The translations under genes were made by a program, and so were the position numbers. A DNA stretch of 64,000 nt from Salipiger sp. IMCC34102. Its GTDB lineage: Bacteria; Pseudomonadota; Alphaproteobacteria; Rhodobacterales; Rhodobacteraceae. Positions 34,843 through 44,270 of this stretch are shown here, one piece after another. The stretch lies in contig NZ_SELQ01000004.1 of assembly GCF_004145405.1 (NCBI RefSeq), positions 124,001-188,000 of the forward strand, in the 5' to 3' direction. Position 1 is the first letter of the stretch, and each line of letters begins with the position of its first letter. The notes beneath the pieces are model-generated. The model saw nothing but the letters and a program-made list of their open reading frames with translations, had not been told where the DNA came from and did not search any database.

Positions 34843-35406
34843 ATGCCCAAAATCAACGGTAACGAAATTCGCCCCGGCCACGTGCTCGAGCACGAGAACG
34901 GCCTGTGGGGCGCGGTGAAAGTCGATCACGTCAAGCCCGGCAAGGGTGGGGCCTTCGCCCAGGTCGAGCTGAAGAACCTGCGCGATGGCCGCAAGCTGAA
35001 CGAACGCTTCCGCTCCGCCGACAAGGTCGAGCAGGTGCGGCTGGAACAGAAGGACCAGCAGTTCCTGTTCGAAGCCGACGGAATGCTGACCTTCATGGAC
35101 AACGAGACCTATGACCAGATCGCCCTGCCGGCCGATATCCTGGGCGACCGCCGCCCGTTCCTGCAGGATGGCATGATCGTGCAGATCGAATACTACGGCG
35201 AAGAGGCGCTGAACGTGACCCTGCCGCTGCGAGTCACCTGCAAGGTCGTCGAGACCGAGCCGGTCGTCAAAGGTCAGACGGCGGCCAACAGCTTCAAGCC
35301 CGCGATCCTCGACAACGGCGTGCGAGTCATGATTCCGCCCTTCGTCGGCACCGACGAGGATATCGTGGTGAACACCGAACTCTTCGAATACGTCGAACGC
35401 GCCTGA
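34843..35406 (+). CDS. efp: translation elongation factor P
   Basis: A 187-residue EF-P, which rescues ribosomes stalled on proline runs. It has three beta-barrel domains: residues 1-65 with the tip loop VKPGKGGAF and modifiable Lys34, the OB domain to about residue 130 ([22 protein letters not shown]), and a third ending [25 protein letters not shown]. Lys34 fits the beta-lysylated (EpmA-type) group; no epmA or epmB gene is visible here. The ATG at 34843 gives the standard [12 protein letters not shown] start. Confidence 0.96.
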   Translation: MPKINGNEIRPGHVLEHENGLWGAVKVDHVKPGKGGAFAQVELKNLRDGRKLNERFRSADKVEQVRLEQKDQQFLFEADGMLTFMDNETYDQIALPADILGDRRPFLQDGMIVQIEYYGEEALNVTLPLRVTCKVVETEPVVKGQTAANSFKPAILDNGVRVMIPPFVGTDEDIVVNTELFEYVERA

Positions 35407-35498
35407 GGTCCCATCCACGCGGCTCCTGCCGACTTTCCTGTCCTTTCCTGCTTCGGGGTGACCCCCCCCTCAGGTTTGGGCAGGAAGATGAACGAAGT

Positions 35499-36236
35499 CT
35501 AAACGGTCGGTAGGGCCCGCACCGTCAAGTCCGCATCCTTCGTCCGCGCCCCCTCGGCGCGGTCGAAGCGCAGGTAGGCGAGGCCCTCGAATCCGCTGAC
35601 GGTATGAAGGACGCCAGCGGCGCGCCCGTCGCTCGTGATCTCGTCGCCCGGCTGGGCGGAGCCGTCGATTTTCACCGCCACCAGACCCTTGCGCAGGGTT
35701 GTCTTATGCTTCATCCGCGCGACGATTTCCTGGCCCACGAAGCACCCCTTGCGGAAGTCCACGCCGTTCAGCCGCTCGAAGCCCACTTCGAGGATATAGG
35801 TCTCGGGCGTCAGCTCGCGGCCCGCTTCGGGGATAAGATGGGACACCCGCAACGCGTCCCAGTCCACGTCTTCCGACACATCACGATCACTGTAAAGCCG
35901 CCATCCCAGCGCCGGATCGCGCGGGTCGGGTCGCGCGCCCTCGGGCGCCGGACCCACCCCGCGGGAGACGACCAGATCCGTCGTCTCGATCACCACGTCG
36001 GCGCGCAGGCGGTACATCGACAGCCTCTGGCCCAGGCCCGCGGCCTGTTCCGTCGCCACGTCGATCAGCAGCCGCGGGCCGTCGTCCAGCACGAAGAAAT
36101 CGGCCAGATACTTGCCCTGCGGGGTCAGCAGCGCGGCGTAGATCAGCCCGTCGCGGGTGATGTCGTTGGTCACGAGCCCCTGGAGGAAGTCGACCCGGTC
36201 GGCCCCGGTCAGCGCAAGGACGGTGCGATCAGTCAT
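35499..36236 (-). CDS. ygfZ: folate-binding protein YgfZ/IBA57 family
   Basis: A 245-residue protein related to the T protein of the glycine cleavage system. It carries the YgfZ signature KGCFVGQEIVARMKHKTTLRKGL with the conserved cysteine, and LTGADRVDFLQGLVTNDI at the N-terminus. YgfZ/IBA57 proteins assist assembly or repair of certain [4Fe-4S] enzymes in a folate-dependent way, which could include the Fe-S enzymes encoded here (SoeB, RimO). Its first 8 bp overlap the 3' end of the ABC exporter gene upstream, so they are probably co-transcribed. Confidence 0.9.
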   Translation of the reverse strand: MTDRTVLALTGADRVDFLQGLVTNDITRDGLIYAALLTPQGKYLADFFVLDDGPRLLIDVATEQAAGLGQRLSMYRLRADVVIETTDLVVSRGVGPAPEGARPDPRDPALGWRLYSDRDVSEDVDWDALRVSHLIPEAGRELTPETYILEVGFERLNGVDFRKGCFVGQEIVARMKHKTTLRKGLVAVKIDGSAQPGDEITSDGRAAGVLHTVSGFEGLAYLRFDRAEGARTKDADLTVRALPTV

Positions 36237-38097
36237 GGGCGGCCTCTTTCGATTTGAACTGCATCCTGTGCAGATCGGCATAGATGCCGTCGCGATCAAG
36301 AAGGGCCGCGTGCGTGCCCTGGTCCGCGACGCGCCCGCGGTCCATCACCACGATGCTGTCGGCGTCCCGAACCGTGGACAGCCGGTGCGCGATCACCAGC
36401 GTGGTGCGCCCGACGCTCAGCCGGTTCAGCGCGTCCTGCACCAGCGCCTCGGACTTCGTGTCGAGCGCGCTGGTCGCCTCGTCCAGCAGCAGGATCGGCG
36501 TGTCGCGCAAGAGCGCACGGGCGATGGCGACGCGCTGGCGCTGACCGCCCGAGAGGTTCGATCCGCGCGGGCCCGCGGGGCTGTCCAGCCCGTCGGGAAG
36601 CTGCGGCAGGAAATCGAGCACGTGGGCCGCGCGCAGGACCTCCTCCAGCCGGGCGTCGGTCACGTCGGTGCGGCCCAGCAGGATGTTGTCGCGCAGGCTT
36701 TCGTCGAAAAGCGCCGCGTCCTGCGTCACGACCGAGAAGAGACCTCGCAGCTCCGGCAGCGCCATGTCCGCAACGGGGATGCCGTCGATGGTGACGCGTC
36801 CCGACTGGTGTTCGACCAGGCGGGTCAGCACGTTGAACACCGTGCTCTTGCCGCCGCCAGAGGCACCGACGAAGGCCGTCGTTTCTCCCGCGCGGGCGCG
36901 GAAGGCGGCGCCTTTCAGCACCGCGAGGTCGCCGTAGTTCAGGCGCACGTCCTCGAAGACGATCTCGGGCGCGCCGGTGGGCGCGGGGCGGGGGGCGGCG
37001 GGGGTGGTCAGCGTCGCGCGCTCGGCCAGGACCCGGCGCAACCGGTGGATGCTCGCCGCCGCGATCTGCCATTGGCCAGAGGTGTTCGCGATGCGGCGCA
37101 GCGGGTCGAAGACCAGGGCGATGGCGGTGAAGAAGGACATGAACTCGCCCACGGTCTTCTCGCCGCTGATGATCTCTCCGCCGCCGTAGATCATGACGGC
37201 AAGGAACCCCAGGCCGGTAACCACGTCCACCAGCGCAGGCACCGTGGCCTGGCCCACGGTGGCCTTGACCTCCGCCCGCGCGCGGTCGTTGGTCAGCACG
37301 CGGTAGCGGCGGGACTGGTAGTCCTCCAGCGCGTTCAGCTTGATCGGGTTGATCCCGTGGAAGACCTCGTCGAGGCGGGTCGACATGTGCCCCGCCAGAT
37401 CGCGCGCCTTGTCCGAGCGCTTGCGCACGTAGCGCTGCGCCAGAAGGGCGGGCGCCACGAGGAACGGCACGCCCACGAGCGTGACCAGCGTCCACTGCCA
37501 GTCCACCGTCAGCGCCACCCCGAAGAGCACCACGACCGAGACCGTGTCGCGCCCCAGCGACACCAGGATCGACGCCCAGGAGTTGTTCACCACCGTGACG
37601 TCCGACTGTACCCATTCGATCAGCCGCCCCGGCGGGTTGATCTGGTGATAGGCCGTGTCCAGCCCCATGAGGTGATCCAGAAGGTCGATGCGCATCTCGG
37701 CCGCGCATTTCTGGCTGGCGCGTTTGAGCAGGATCTTCTGCGCCGCACCCGCCACGGCGCGCACGATGAAGATCCCCATGATGCCGAAGCCCACGAGGTA
37801 GAGCGCGCTTTCCTGCCCCGCGATGAAGACCCGGTCGAACATTGGCTTGATGAGATAGGACAAGAGCCCCAGCATGGCCCCTTCCATCGACATCAGCAGG
37901 GTCGCGGCCAAGAGCGTGCCGCGATGCCGGTGCAGGTAGCTTCGCCAGAGCCAGCCGAAGAGCGGTGTGTAGGCGCGTGGCGTGCGCGGGGGCGGGGCAG
38001 CCTCTCCCGGCAGAGCGGTGCCGTCCGGGCCCTGCGCTTCGCCTGCCGGTCGATCGGCTGTAGCCGGGGTGTCGCCAGTGAAGGGATCTGCGCTCAT
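36229..38097 (-). CDS. MsbA-type ABC exporter (fused permease-ATPase)
   Basis: A 622-residue half-transporter. After a proline/alanine-rich N-terminal stretch (residues 1-42) come six spans (residues 55-330) and an ATPase domain: Walker A VGASGGGKST, signature NLSGGQRQRVAIARALL, Walker B ILLLDEATSALD and the switch H in VIAHRLST. It works as a homodimer. The family exports lipid A-core (MsbA) or lipids/drugs; in the absence of an LPS operon the substrate is not certain. I chose the ATG at 38097, with AGGTG upstream, over a GTG 9 nt further up. It overlaps ygfZ. Confidence 0.88.
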   Translation of the reverse strand: MSADPFTGDTPATADRPAGEAQGPDGTALPGEAAPPPRTPRAYTPLFGWLWRSYLHRHRGTLLAATLLMSMEGAMLGLLSYLIKPMFDRVFIAGQESALYLVGFGIMGIFIVRAVAGAAQKILLKRASQKCAAEMRIDLLDHLMGLDTAYHQINPPGRLIEWVQSDVTVVNNSWASILVSLGRDTVSVVVLFGVALTVDWQWTLVTLVGVPFLVAPALLAQRYVRKRSDKARDLAGHMSTRLDEVFHGINPIKLNALEDYQSRRYRVLTNDRARAEVKATVGQATVPALVDVVTGLGFLAVMIYGGGEIISGEKTVGEFMSFFTAIALVFDPLRRIANTSGQWQIAAASIHRLRRVLAERATLTTPAAPRPAPTGAPEIVFEDVRLNYGDLAVLKGAAFRARAGETTAFVGASGGGKSTVFNVLTRLVEHQSGRVTIDGIPVADMALPELRGLFSVVTQDAALFDESLRDNILLGRTDVTDARLEEVLRAAHVLDFLPQLPDGLDSPAGPRGSNLSGGQRQRVAIARALLRDTPILLLDEATSALDTKSEALVQDALNRLSVGRTTLVIAHRLSTVRDADSIVVMDRGRVADQGTHAALLDRDGIYADLHRMQFKSKEAAHD

Positions 38098-38201
38098 GCC
38101 GGACACCTATCCCGCGGCCTGCGGCCTCGCAAGGCAAGAGCTTGACCTCCGCTCGCCCGGGCATAGGGTCGGCGCGTTCCAATTCGCAAAGGCGCCTTCC
38201 C

Positions 38202-39377
38202 ATGTCCCTGTCCCACGGCCGGTCCTACCTGGCGATCCCCGGCCCCTCGGTCATTCCCGACGCGGTGCTGCGGGCGATGCACCGCGCCTCTCCCAACATC
38301 TACGAAGGGGAGCTGCACGATCTGACCGCCTCGATCATCCCGGACCTTCGCAAGGTGGCCGGCACGACGGGAAACGTGGCGATCTACATCGGAAACGGTC
38401 ACGCCGCCTGGGAAGCGGCGCTCGCCAACGTGGCGAACCCCGGCGACCGGGTGCTGGTCTGCGCCACGGGGCGCTTCGGCCACGGCTGGGCGGATATCGC
38501 GGCAGGCCTGGGGCTGGAGGTCGAGGTGATGGACTTCGGCCAGACTATGCCGGTCGACGCCGCGCGGGTGGAAGAGCGGCTGCGTGCGAAAGGCGCGCAA
38601 GCCATCAAGGCGGTGCTCGTGTGCCACGTGGACACCTCGACCGGGATCAAGTCCGACATGGGGGCGATCCGGGCTGCCATGGACGCGGCGGGGCACGATG
38701 CGCTTCTGATGGCCGATTGCATCGCGTCGCTTGGCTGCGATGACTTCCGCATGGACGATTGGGGCGTCGACGTCATGGTGGCGGCCTGCCAGAAGGGGCT
38801 GATGACGCCCGCGGGGATCAGCTTCGTCTGGTTCAACGAACGCGCCGCGGCACGCAGGCCCGCCCGCGTCTCGCGCTACTGGGACTGGGGGCCGCGGTCG
38901 AATCCGGAGGTCTACTACCAGTATTTCGCGGGCACGGCACCGACGCATCACCTCTACGGGCTGCGGGCCGCGCTCGACATGATCAACGCCGAAGGGCTGG
39001 AGGCCGTGATCGCGCGGCATGCCACCCTGGCGACCGCTCTCTGGGCCGCTTTCGAGGCCTGGGGGCAGGCGGGGCCGATGCGGCTCAACGTGGCCGACCC
39101 GGCCCATCGCAGCCACGCGGTGACCTCTGTCGGGATCGGCGAAGGGCAGGGCGATGCGCTGCGCCACTGGTGCGAGCATCAGGCGGGCCTGACCTTGGGC
39201 ATCGGCTTGGGGCGGGAACCGACCTCCGCCTGGTTCCGCGTGGGCCACATGGGGCACGTCAACGCGCAGATGATCATGGGGGTTCTGGGCACGATCCAGG
39301 CCGGGCTGATCGCGACGGGCGTGCCCTATGGCCAAGGTGCCTTGGAGGCCGCGGCGCGGGTTCTGGCCGAGGCGTGA
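38202..39377 (+). CDS. class V aminotransferase (serine/alanine--glyoxylate aminotransferase family)
   Basis: A 391-residue PLP enzyme of aminotransferase class V. IPGPSVIPDAVLRAMHR, YIGNGHAAWEAALANV, VCATGRFGHGWADIA, LLMADCIASLGCDDFRMDDWGVDV and the PLP lysine in ACQKGLMTPAGISFVWF match serine-glyoxylate and alanine-glyoxylate aminotransferases. The role in photorespiration-like or serine-cycle C1 metabolism is inferred from the family. The substrate is not proven; pyridoxamine-pyruvate aminotransferases are relatives. It is divergent from the MsbA-like gene. A REP-like element follows it. Confidence 0.83.
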   Translation: MSLSHGRSYLAIPGPSVIPDAVLRAMHRASPNIYEGELHDLTASIIPDLRKVAGTTGNVAIYIGNGHAAWEAALANVANPGDRVLVCATGRFGHGWADIAAGLGLEVEVMDFGQTMPVDAARVEERLRAKGAQAIKAVLVCHVDTSTGIKSDMGAIRAAMDAAGHDALLMADCIASLGCDDFRMDDWGVDVMVAACQKGLMTPAGISFVWFNERAAARRPARVSRYWDWGPRSNPEVYYQYFAGTAPTHHLYGLRAALDMINAEGLEAVIARHATLATALWAAFEAWGQAGPMRLNVADPAHRSHAVTSVGIGEGQGDALRHWCEHQAGLTLGIGLGREPTSAWFRVGHMGHVNAQMIMGVLGTIQAGLIATGVPYGQGALEAAARVLAEA

Positions 39378-39396
39378 TCGCGCTCTCGCGCGATGC

Positions 39397-39462
39397 GGGG
39401 GCTCTGCCCCCGGCCGGACCTGACGGCCCGGCTCCCCCGGGATATTTCCAGAACAGAGATCG
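39397..39462 (+). repeat. REP-like hairpin element, copy 4
   Basis: GGGGGCTCTGCCCCC, then an imperfect hairpin (GGCCGGACC-TGAC-GGCCCGGC), then CTCCCCCGGGATATTTCCAG. It lies just downstream of the class V aminotransferase, in the same orientation, where it could help end transcription. Confidence 0.8.
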
Positions 39463-39475
39463 AGGGCGTGGCGCC

Positions 39476-39661
39476 TCAACCCGGGCGGCGGCGCGCGATC
39501 AGAAGGCGGATGCGGTCGAAGGCAAGGGCCGTTGCGATGACCCAGAGAAAGCCGAAGAGCGCGCCGATGCACCACAGCGCCATGAAGAGGATCAACCCGA
39601 GCGTTGCGAGGAAGGCGTCGGTATAGTCCTCGACCCGTCCGGTCTGTCGTTCGGCTGGCAT
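39476..39661 (-). CDS. 61-residue membrane protein, unknown function
   Basis: A 61-residue protein with two closely spaced hydrophobic segments or one long one (ATLGLILFMALWCIGALFGF and onward to LWVIATALAF) and a basic C-terminus, RIRLLIARRRPG. AAGGGA lies 7 nt upstream of the ATG (39661). It is convergent with the class V aminotransferase and downstream of the hisC-like gene. I do not recognise a family. Confidence 0.72.
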   Translation of the reverse strand: MPAERQTGRVEDYTDAFLATLGLILFMALWCIGALFGFLWVIATALAFDRIRLLIARRRPG

Positions 39662-39707
39662 CGGCGTTCCCTTTCGCGCCCAGCATGGGCGCGGCAAGGC
39701 GCTGCGG

Positions 39708-40820
39708 TCAAGTCTGCGCGCGGGCTTGTGACAGCGCCTCCGGCAGGGCCCGGGCGAAGAGAACGATCTGGTCCGCGGGACCGGCGCTGACCCGGATGCA
39801 GCGGTCCAGGGGCGCGACGCCTGGCATCCGCACGAAGACTCCTTGTCGTGCCAGGGCGTCCAGGACGCGGCGGGCGAAGGCCCCATCGGCCCCGCAGTCG
39901 ATGGCCACGAAGTTCGCAGCCGACGGCAGGGGCTCCAGACCGGCGTTGCGGGCCGCCGCGGCGATGCGGTCCCGCGCCCCGGCGGTCCGGTCGAGCACAT
40001 GGTGCAGCCACTCCGGGTCCCGCAGGGCTGCGAGGGCGGCCACCTGCGCCAGCCGTCCGACGCCGAAGTGATTGCGCACCCGGTCGAAATCCGAGATCAG
40101 CGCGGGCGCGCCCAGCGCATAGCCAACGCGCAGCCCCGCCAGCCCGTAGGCCTTCGAGAAGGTGCGCATCCGGATCACCCGCGTGTCGCCCGGTTCGACG
40201 TCGGGCGTGCTCGCCGCGGGCGCGAACTCGGCGTAGGCCTCGTCCAGCACCAGAAGGCAGCCATCGGGCACGGCCTCGATCATGCGGTGCAGGGTATCCG
40301 CCCCGTGGTGGCTGCCCATCGGATTGTCGGGATTGGCGAGATAGACCAGCTTCGCGCCGACCTCTCGCGCCTTTTCGATCAGGCGCTCGGGGTCTTCGTG
40401 ATCGCCCGCGTAGGGGACGGTGTGCAGCGCGCCCCCGAAGCCCGTGACGTGGTAGTTGAACGTCGGATAGGCCCCGGCGGAGGTTACCACCGCATCGCCG
40501 GGGGCCACCAGCAGGCGCACGAGGGTGCCCAGAAGGCCATCGATGCCTTCGCCGATCATCACGTGCTCGGGCGTCACGCCGCAATGGTCTGCCAGGGCCG
40601 TCCGAAGGTCCTGCATGTCCGGGTCGGGATACATCCAGGCGTCCGGCGCGACCTTGGCGATCGCCTCGGTCACCGATGGGGCGGGGCCGAAGCCCTGTTC
40701 GTTGGCCCCCAACCGCGCGGCGAAGGGCGCGCCGCGGGCGCGTTCCAGCCGCTCGGGGCCGACGAAGGGCACCGAGGCGGGCAGGGACCGCGCCAGGTCC
40801 GTCAGGCGCGGGTCGCTCAT
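39708..40820 (-). CDS. hisC: histidinol-phosphate aminotransferase-like PLP enzyme
   Basis: A 370-residue class I/II aminotransferase of the HisC family. LGANEQGFGPAPSVTEAIAK, WMYPDPDMQDLRTALA, GEGIDGLLG, LANPDNPMGSHH, VLDEAYAEF, the PLP lysine in RTFSKAYGLAGLRVGYALG, and a C-terminal CIRVSAG arginine are all visible. HisC makes histidinol phosphate in histidine synthesis, and relatives act on aromatic amino acids. Rhodobacteraceae often have more than one, so the physiological role is unproven. Its ATG overlaps the valS stop (ATGA), so it is co-translated with valS. Confidence 0.83.
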   Translation of the reverse strand: MSDPRLTDLARSLPASVPFVGPERLERARGAPFAARLGANEQGFGPAPSVTEAIAKVAPDAWMYPDPDMQDLRTALADHCGVTPEHVMIGEGIDGLLGTLVRLLVAPGDAVVTSAGAYPTFNYHVTGFGGALHTVPYAGDHEDPERLIEKAREVGAKLVYLANPDNPMGSHHGADTLHRMIEAVPDGCLLVLDEAYAEFAPAASTPDVEPGDTRVIRMRTFSKAYGLAGLRVGYALGAPALISDFDRVRNHFGVGRLAQVAALAALRDPEWLHHVLDRTAGARDRIAAAARNAGLEPLPSAANFVAIDCGADGAFARRVLDALARQGVFVRMPGVAPLDRCIRVSAGPADQIVLFARALPEALSQARAQT

Positions 40821-43800
40821 CCCAACTCTTCCAGCCGGGCGAGGGCGGTCTGGATCTGGCTCCGCTCCGCCTCGCGCTCGGCGAGGTTCGCGCGCGTCTC
40901 GGCCACGACCTCGGGCGGGGCGGATTCGGCGAACTTGGGGTTGTTCGCACGCCCCGAGAGGCCCTTGATCTCCTTGTCGAGCTTGGCGACCGACTTGGTC
41001 AGGCGGGCCTTCTCGGCCTCGACGTCGATCAGACCGGCGAGCGGCAGCGCGAAGGTCGCCCCCCGCGTGGCCACGGTCAGCGAGCCCTTGGGCGGCTCGG
41101 CGGCCTCGTTGATCGCCTCCACCCGCGCCATGCGCTGGATCATGGCAAGGTTGTTTGCCTGCGCGGTTTTTGCCGCCTCGTCCGCCTCGATCTGCAGCAC
41201 CTCGATCTTCAGCCCCGCGGGCACGTTCAACTGCGCCCGGGCCGAGCGGATGCCCTCGATCAGAGAGATCACCCAGTTGATCTCGGCGCTCGCGGCCTCG
41301 TCGGTCAGATCGCCGTTCTCGGGCCAGGGGGTCAGGGCCAGCATCGTGTCGCGGGCGCGCGTCTCCTGCCACAGCTCTTCGGTGACGAAGGGCATGACCG
41401 GGTGCAGCAGGATCAGGCATTGATCCAGCGCCCAACCCAGGGTGGCCTGCGTTTCGGCCTTGTCGGCCTCTGACCCGTCCATCAAGAGCGGCTTGGAGAA
41501 CTCCAGGTACCAGTCGCAGAACCGCCCCCAGATGAAGGCGTAAAGCGCGTTCGCCGCGTCGTTGAAGCGATATTCGGTCAGGGCCGCGTCCACGTCGCGC
41601 TGCAACTGGCCCACCTCCGCGATGATCCAGCGGTTGACGGTCTGGGTCGGTTCGGGCCGCTCGGCGGGGGCGTCAAACGCGCCGTTCATCTCGGCCAGCT
41701 TGGCGGCGTTCCACAGCTTATTGACGAACTTCCCGTAGCCCGCGATCCGATCCTCCGAGATCTTCAGCACCCCCCCGATCGAAGCCATGGCCGCGTTCGA
41801 CATCCGCAGCGCATCCGCGCCGTAGGTGTCGACCATGCTGAGCGGGTCGATGACATTGCCGCGCGTCTTGGACATCTTCTCGCCCTTGGCGTCGCGCACC
41901 AGCTGGTGAAGGTAGACCGTGTGGAACGGCACCTCGTCCATGACGGCGAGCGACATCATCATCATGCGCGCGACCCAGAAGAACAGGATGTCCTGCCCGG
42001 TGATCAGCACGTCGCCGGGGAAGTAGCGGTCGAGCGCTTCGGTGTCCTCGGGCCAGCCCAGCGTGCCGAACGGCCAGAGGCCGGAGGAGAACCAGGTGTC
42101 GAGCACGTCGGGGTCGCGAACAAGACACACCCGGTCAACTGTAACGGTTGTCTCACCCGCTTCGGTCCGGCGGGTAATCGAGTGATCCAGTCGTTGCGGT
42201 GCGCTGCTTGCTCTTTGCAGGAATTCGATCTCGCAGCCTTCGCCATAATGCGCTTTAGCTAACTTAATCACTTCCGCTTCCGTTGAAGCACAGAAAAACT
42301 TCTTACCTTCCTCGAAACCGTAACCGCCGGCCGTTCTCGGTTGCTCAACAATTTCCGGCCCATACCACACCGGGATCTGGTGCCCCCACCACAGCTGGCG
42401 GGAGATGCACCAGGGCTCGATGTTCTCCAGCCAGTGGTCATAGACCTTGCGGCCGGACTCGGGGATGATCGTGGTGCGGCCGTCCTTTACCGCTTCCAGC
42501 GCGGGGCCGACGATCTTGGCGGTGTCCACGAACCACTGGTCGGTCAGCATCGGCTCGATGACGACCTTCGAGCGGTCGCCGAAGGGCTGCATGATCTTCT
42601 TGGGCTCGACCAGCGGCGTAAGCTGGTCAAGCCGGACCTCGCCGCCTTCCTCTGGCGGGGTCAGCTTGGCGGTGTCGCCCAGCCGCGGGTCGGTGGGCGG
42701 GACCATGACGGCGAGGCCCTCTGCGGTGATGTCCTCGATCACACGCAGGCGGGCCTCGAAGCGGTCGAGGCCGCGGTAGGCCTCGGGGACGAGGTTCATC
42801 GCGGCGACCGAGTTTTCATCCGGTTCGCCAGTGTCGATGTAGAGGCCTTCCGGCTTATCTTTGAAGCCGTTTCGGATCAGCCATGCGTCTGCAATGGCCT
42901 GCGCGGTGGCGGCTTCCTCGGCGTAGGGCTTGCCGTCCGCGCGCATCCGTCCACGCGTGTCCATCAGCGAATACATCGGGATGCCGCCGCGCTTGGCGAC
43001 CTCGTAGTCGTTGAAATCATGCGCCCCGGTGATCTTTACGGCCCCGGAACCGAACGCCGGATCGGGGTAGGGGTCGGTGATGATCGGGATCAGACGGCGG
43101 CTTTCCTTCGGCCCCACCGGAATCTCGCACAGCTTGCCGACGATGGGGGCATAGCGCTCGTCGTCCACGTGGACCGCCACCGCACCGTCGCCCAGCATCG
43201 TCTCGGGCCGCGTCGTGGCGATGGAGATGTAGTCGCGCTCTTCCTCCAGCGTGACGTTTCCGTCCTCGTCCTTCTCGACGTAGGTATAGGTCTCGCCCCC
43301 CGCCAGCGGGTATTTGAAGTGCCACATGTGGCCGTCGACCTCGGCGTTCTCGACTTCGAGGTCAGAGATCGCCGTCTCGAAATGCGGGTCCCAGTTCACC
43401 AGCCGCTTGCCGCGGTAGATGAGGCCCTTGTCGTACATCTCGACAAAGACCTTCAGCACGGCGTCGTGGAAGTTGCCGTCGCGCTCGCCCTCGGGCGCGC
43501 CCGGCGCGCCGGACATGGTGAAGGCGGAGCGTGACCAGTCCATGCTGTCGCCCAGACGCCGGGCCTGTTGTTCGATGGTCCCGCCAGAGGATTTCTTCCA
43601 CTCCCAGACGCGGGCCAGAAACGCCTCGCGTCCCATCTCGGCGCGTTTGCGGGTCTCGCCCTTCTCGGCCATGTCCTTCTCGACCACCAGCTGCGTGGCG
43701 ATGCCCGCGTGGTCGAGCCCCGGCTGCCAGAGCGTGTCGTAGCCCTGCATCCGCTTCCAGCGCGTCAGGATGTCCATCAGCGTGTGGTTGAAGGCATGGC

Positions 43801-43960
43801 CCACGTGCAGCACGCCGGTCACGTTGGGCGGCGGCAGCATGACGGTGAAGGTCTCGTCCCGCCTCTTGCCCGCGCCCGCGACAAAGCAGCCGGCCTTTTC
43901 CCAAACGTCGTAGATGTCCGCCTCGCGCGTGGCGAAATCGAAGGTCTTGGAAAGGGCCAT
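40817..43960 (-). CDS. valS: valyl-tRNA synthetase with an atypical internal insertion
   Basis: A 1047-residue class I synthetase. Catalytic motifs PPPNVTGVLHVGHAFNH (HIGH-type) and GEKMSKTRGNVIDP (KMSKS), the editing domain with SIATTRPETMLGDGAVAVHVDD, WWGHQIPVWYG, the anticodon domain, and a C-terminal coiled coil (EAEKARLTKSVAKLDKEIK and onward) are all present. Between HQIPVWYG and DVLDTWFSSG there are about 80 residues where E. coli has about 30. The extra part, around residues 570-620, is encoded by a patch (42110-42350) that is clearly AT-richer than the rest. The reading frame is intact. Confidence 0.95.
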   Translation of the reverse strand: MALSKTFDFATREADIYDVWEKAGCFVAGAGKRRDETFTVMLPPPNVTGVLHVGHAFNHTLMDILTRWKRMQGYDTLWQPGLDHAGIATQLVVEKDMAEKGETRKRAEMGREAFLARVWEWKKSSGGTIEQQARRLGDSMDWSRSAFTMSGAPGAPEGERDGNFHDAVLKVFVEMYDKGLIYRGKRLVNWDPHFETAISDLEVENAEVDGHMWHFKYPLAGGETYTYVEKDEDGNVTLEEERDYISIATTRPETMLGDGAVAVHVDDERYAPIVGKLCEIPVGPKESRRLIPIITDPYPDPAFGSGAVKITGAHDFNDYEVAKRGGIPMYSLMDTRGRMRADGKPYAEEAATAQAIADAWLIRNGFKDKPEGLYIDTGEPDENSVAAMNLVPEAYRGLDRFEARLRVIEDITAEGLAVMVPPTDPRLGDTAKLTPPEEGGEVRLDQLTPLVEPKKIMQPFGDRSKVVIEPMLTDQWFVDTAKIVGPALEAVKDGRTTIIPESGRKVYDHWLENIEPWCISRQLWWGHQIPVWYGPEIVEQPRTAGGYGFEEGKKFFCASTEAEVIKLAKAHYGEGCEIEFLQRASSAPQRLDHSITRRTEAGETTVTVDRVCLVRDPDVLDTWFSSGLWPFGTLGWPEDTEALDRYFPGDVLITGQDILFFWVARMMMMSLAVMDEVPFHTVYLHQLVRDAKGEKMSKTRGNVIDPLSMVDTYGADALRMSNAAMASIGGVLKISEDRIAGYGKFVNKLWNAAKLAEMNGAFDAPAERPEPTQTVNRWIIAEVGQLQRDVDAALTEYRFNDAANALYAFIWGRFCDWYLEFSKPLLMDGSEADKAETQATLGWALDQCLILLHPVMPFVTEELWQETRARDTMLALTPWPENGDLTDEAASAEINWVISLIEGIRSARAQLNVPAGLKIEVLQIEADEAAKTAQANNLAMIQRMARVEAINEAAEPPKGSLTVATRGATFALPLAGLIDVEAEKARLTKSVAKLDKEIKGLSGRANNPKFAESAPPEVVAETRANLAEREAERSQIQTALARLEELG

Positions 43961-44270
43961 GGGGTGCGTCCTCGTCTGGTGTCGGACCCCGATACCCCAA
44001 AGGGCGGGGCGGCGAAAAGGGGCAATGGGGCGGGTGGACAGCCGCCAGGCTTTGGGGAAGGGTCGGCGCGGGTTCCGGAAGGACAGGTGCGATGACGAAA
44101 TTCGGCCGGGGATGGCCAGTCACGGGGGGGGAGGCATCCGAGGCAGTCGGCCCGGTGCGCGGTCGATGCCGCCGGTCGGGCGCCGTCGCGCGGCAGAGCA
44201 TACACGCGGGCGGCGGCGTCGCCGTTCCCTGTCTACCCGAACCTGCGGCGGCGGCCGTCCGCCGGGGTCC
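43961..44270. other. 310-bp divergent spacer between valS and a DUF2235 gene
   Basis: No RNA gene, repeat or clear promoter motif seen. A plus-strand frame is open across it into the hydrolase gene, but its amino acids are Arg/Gly/Pro-rich with no family pattern. Promoters for both flanking genes must lie here. Confidence 0.55.
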
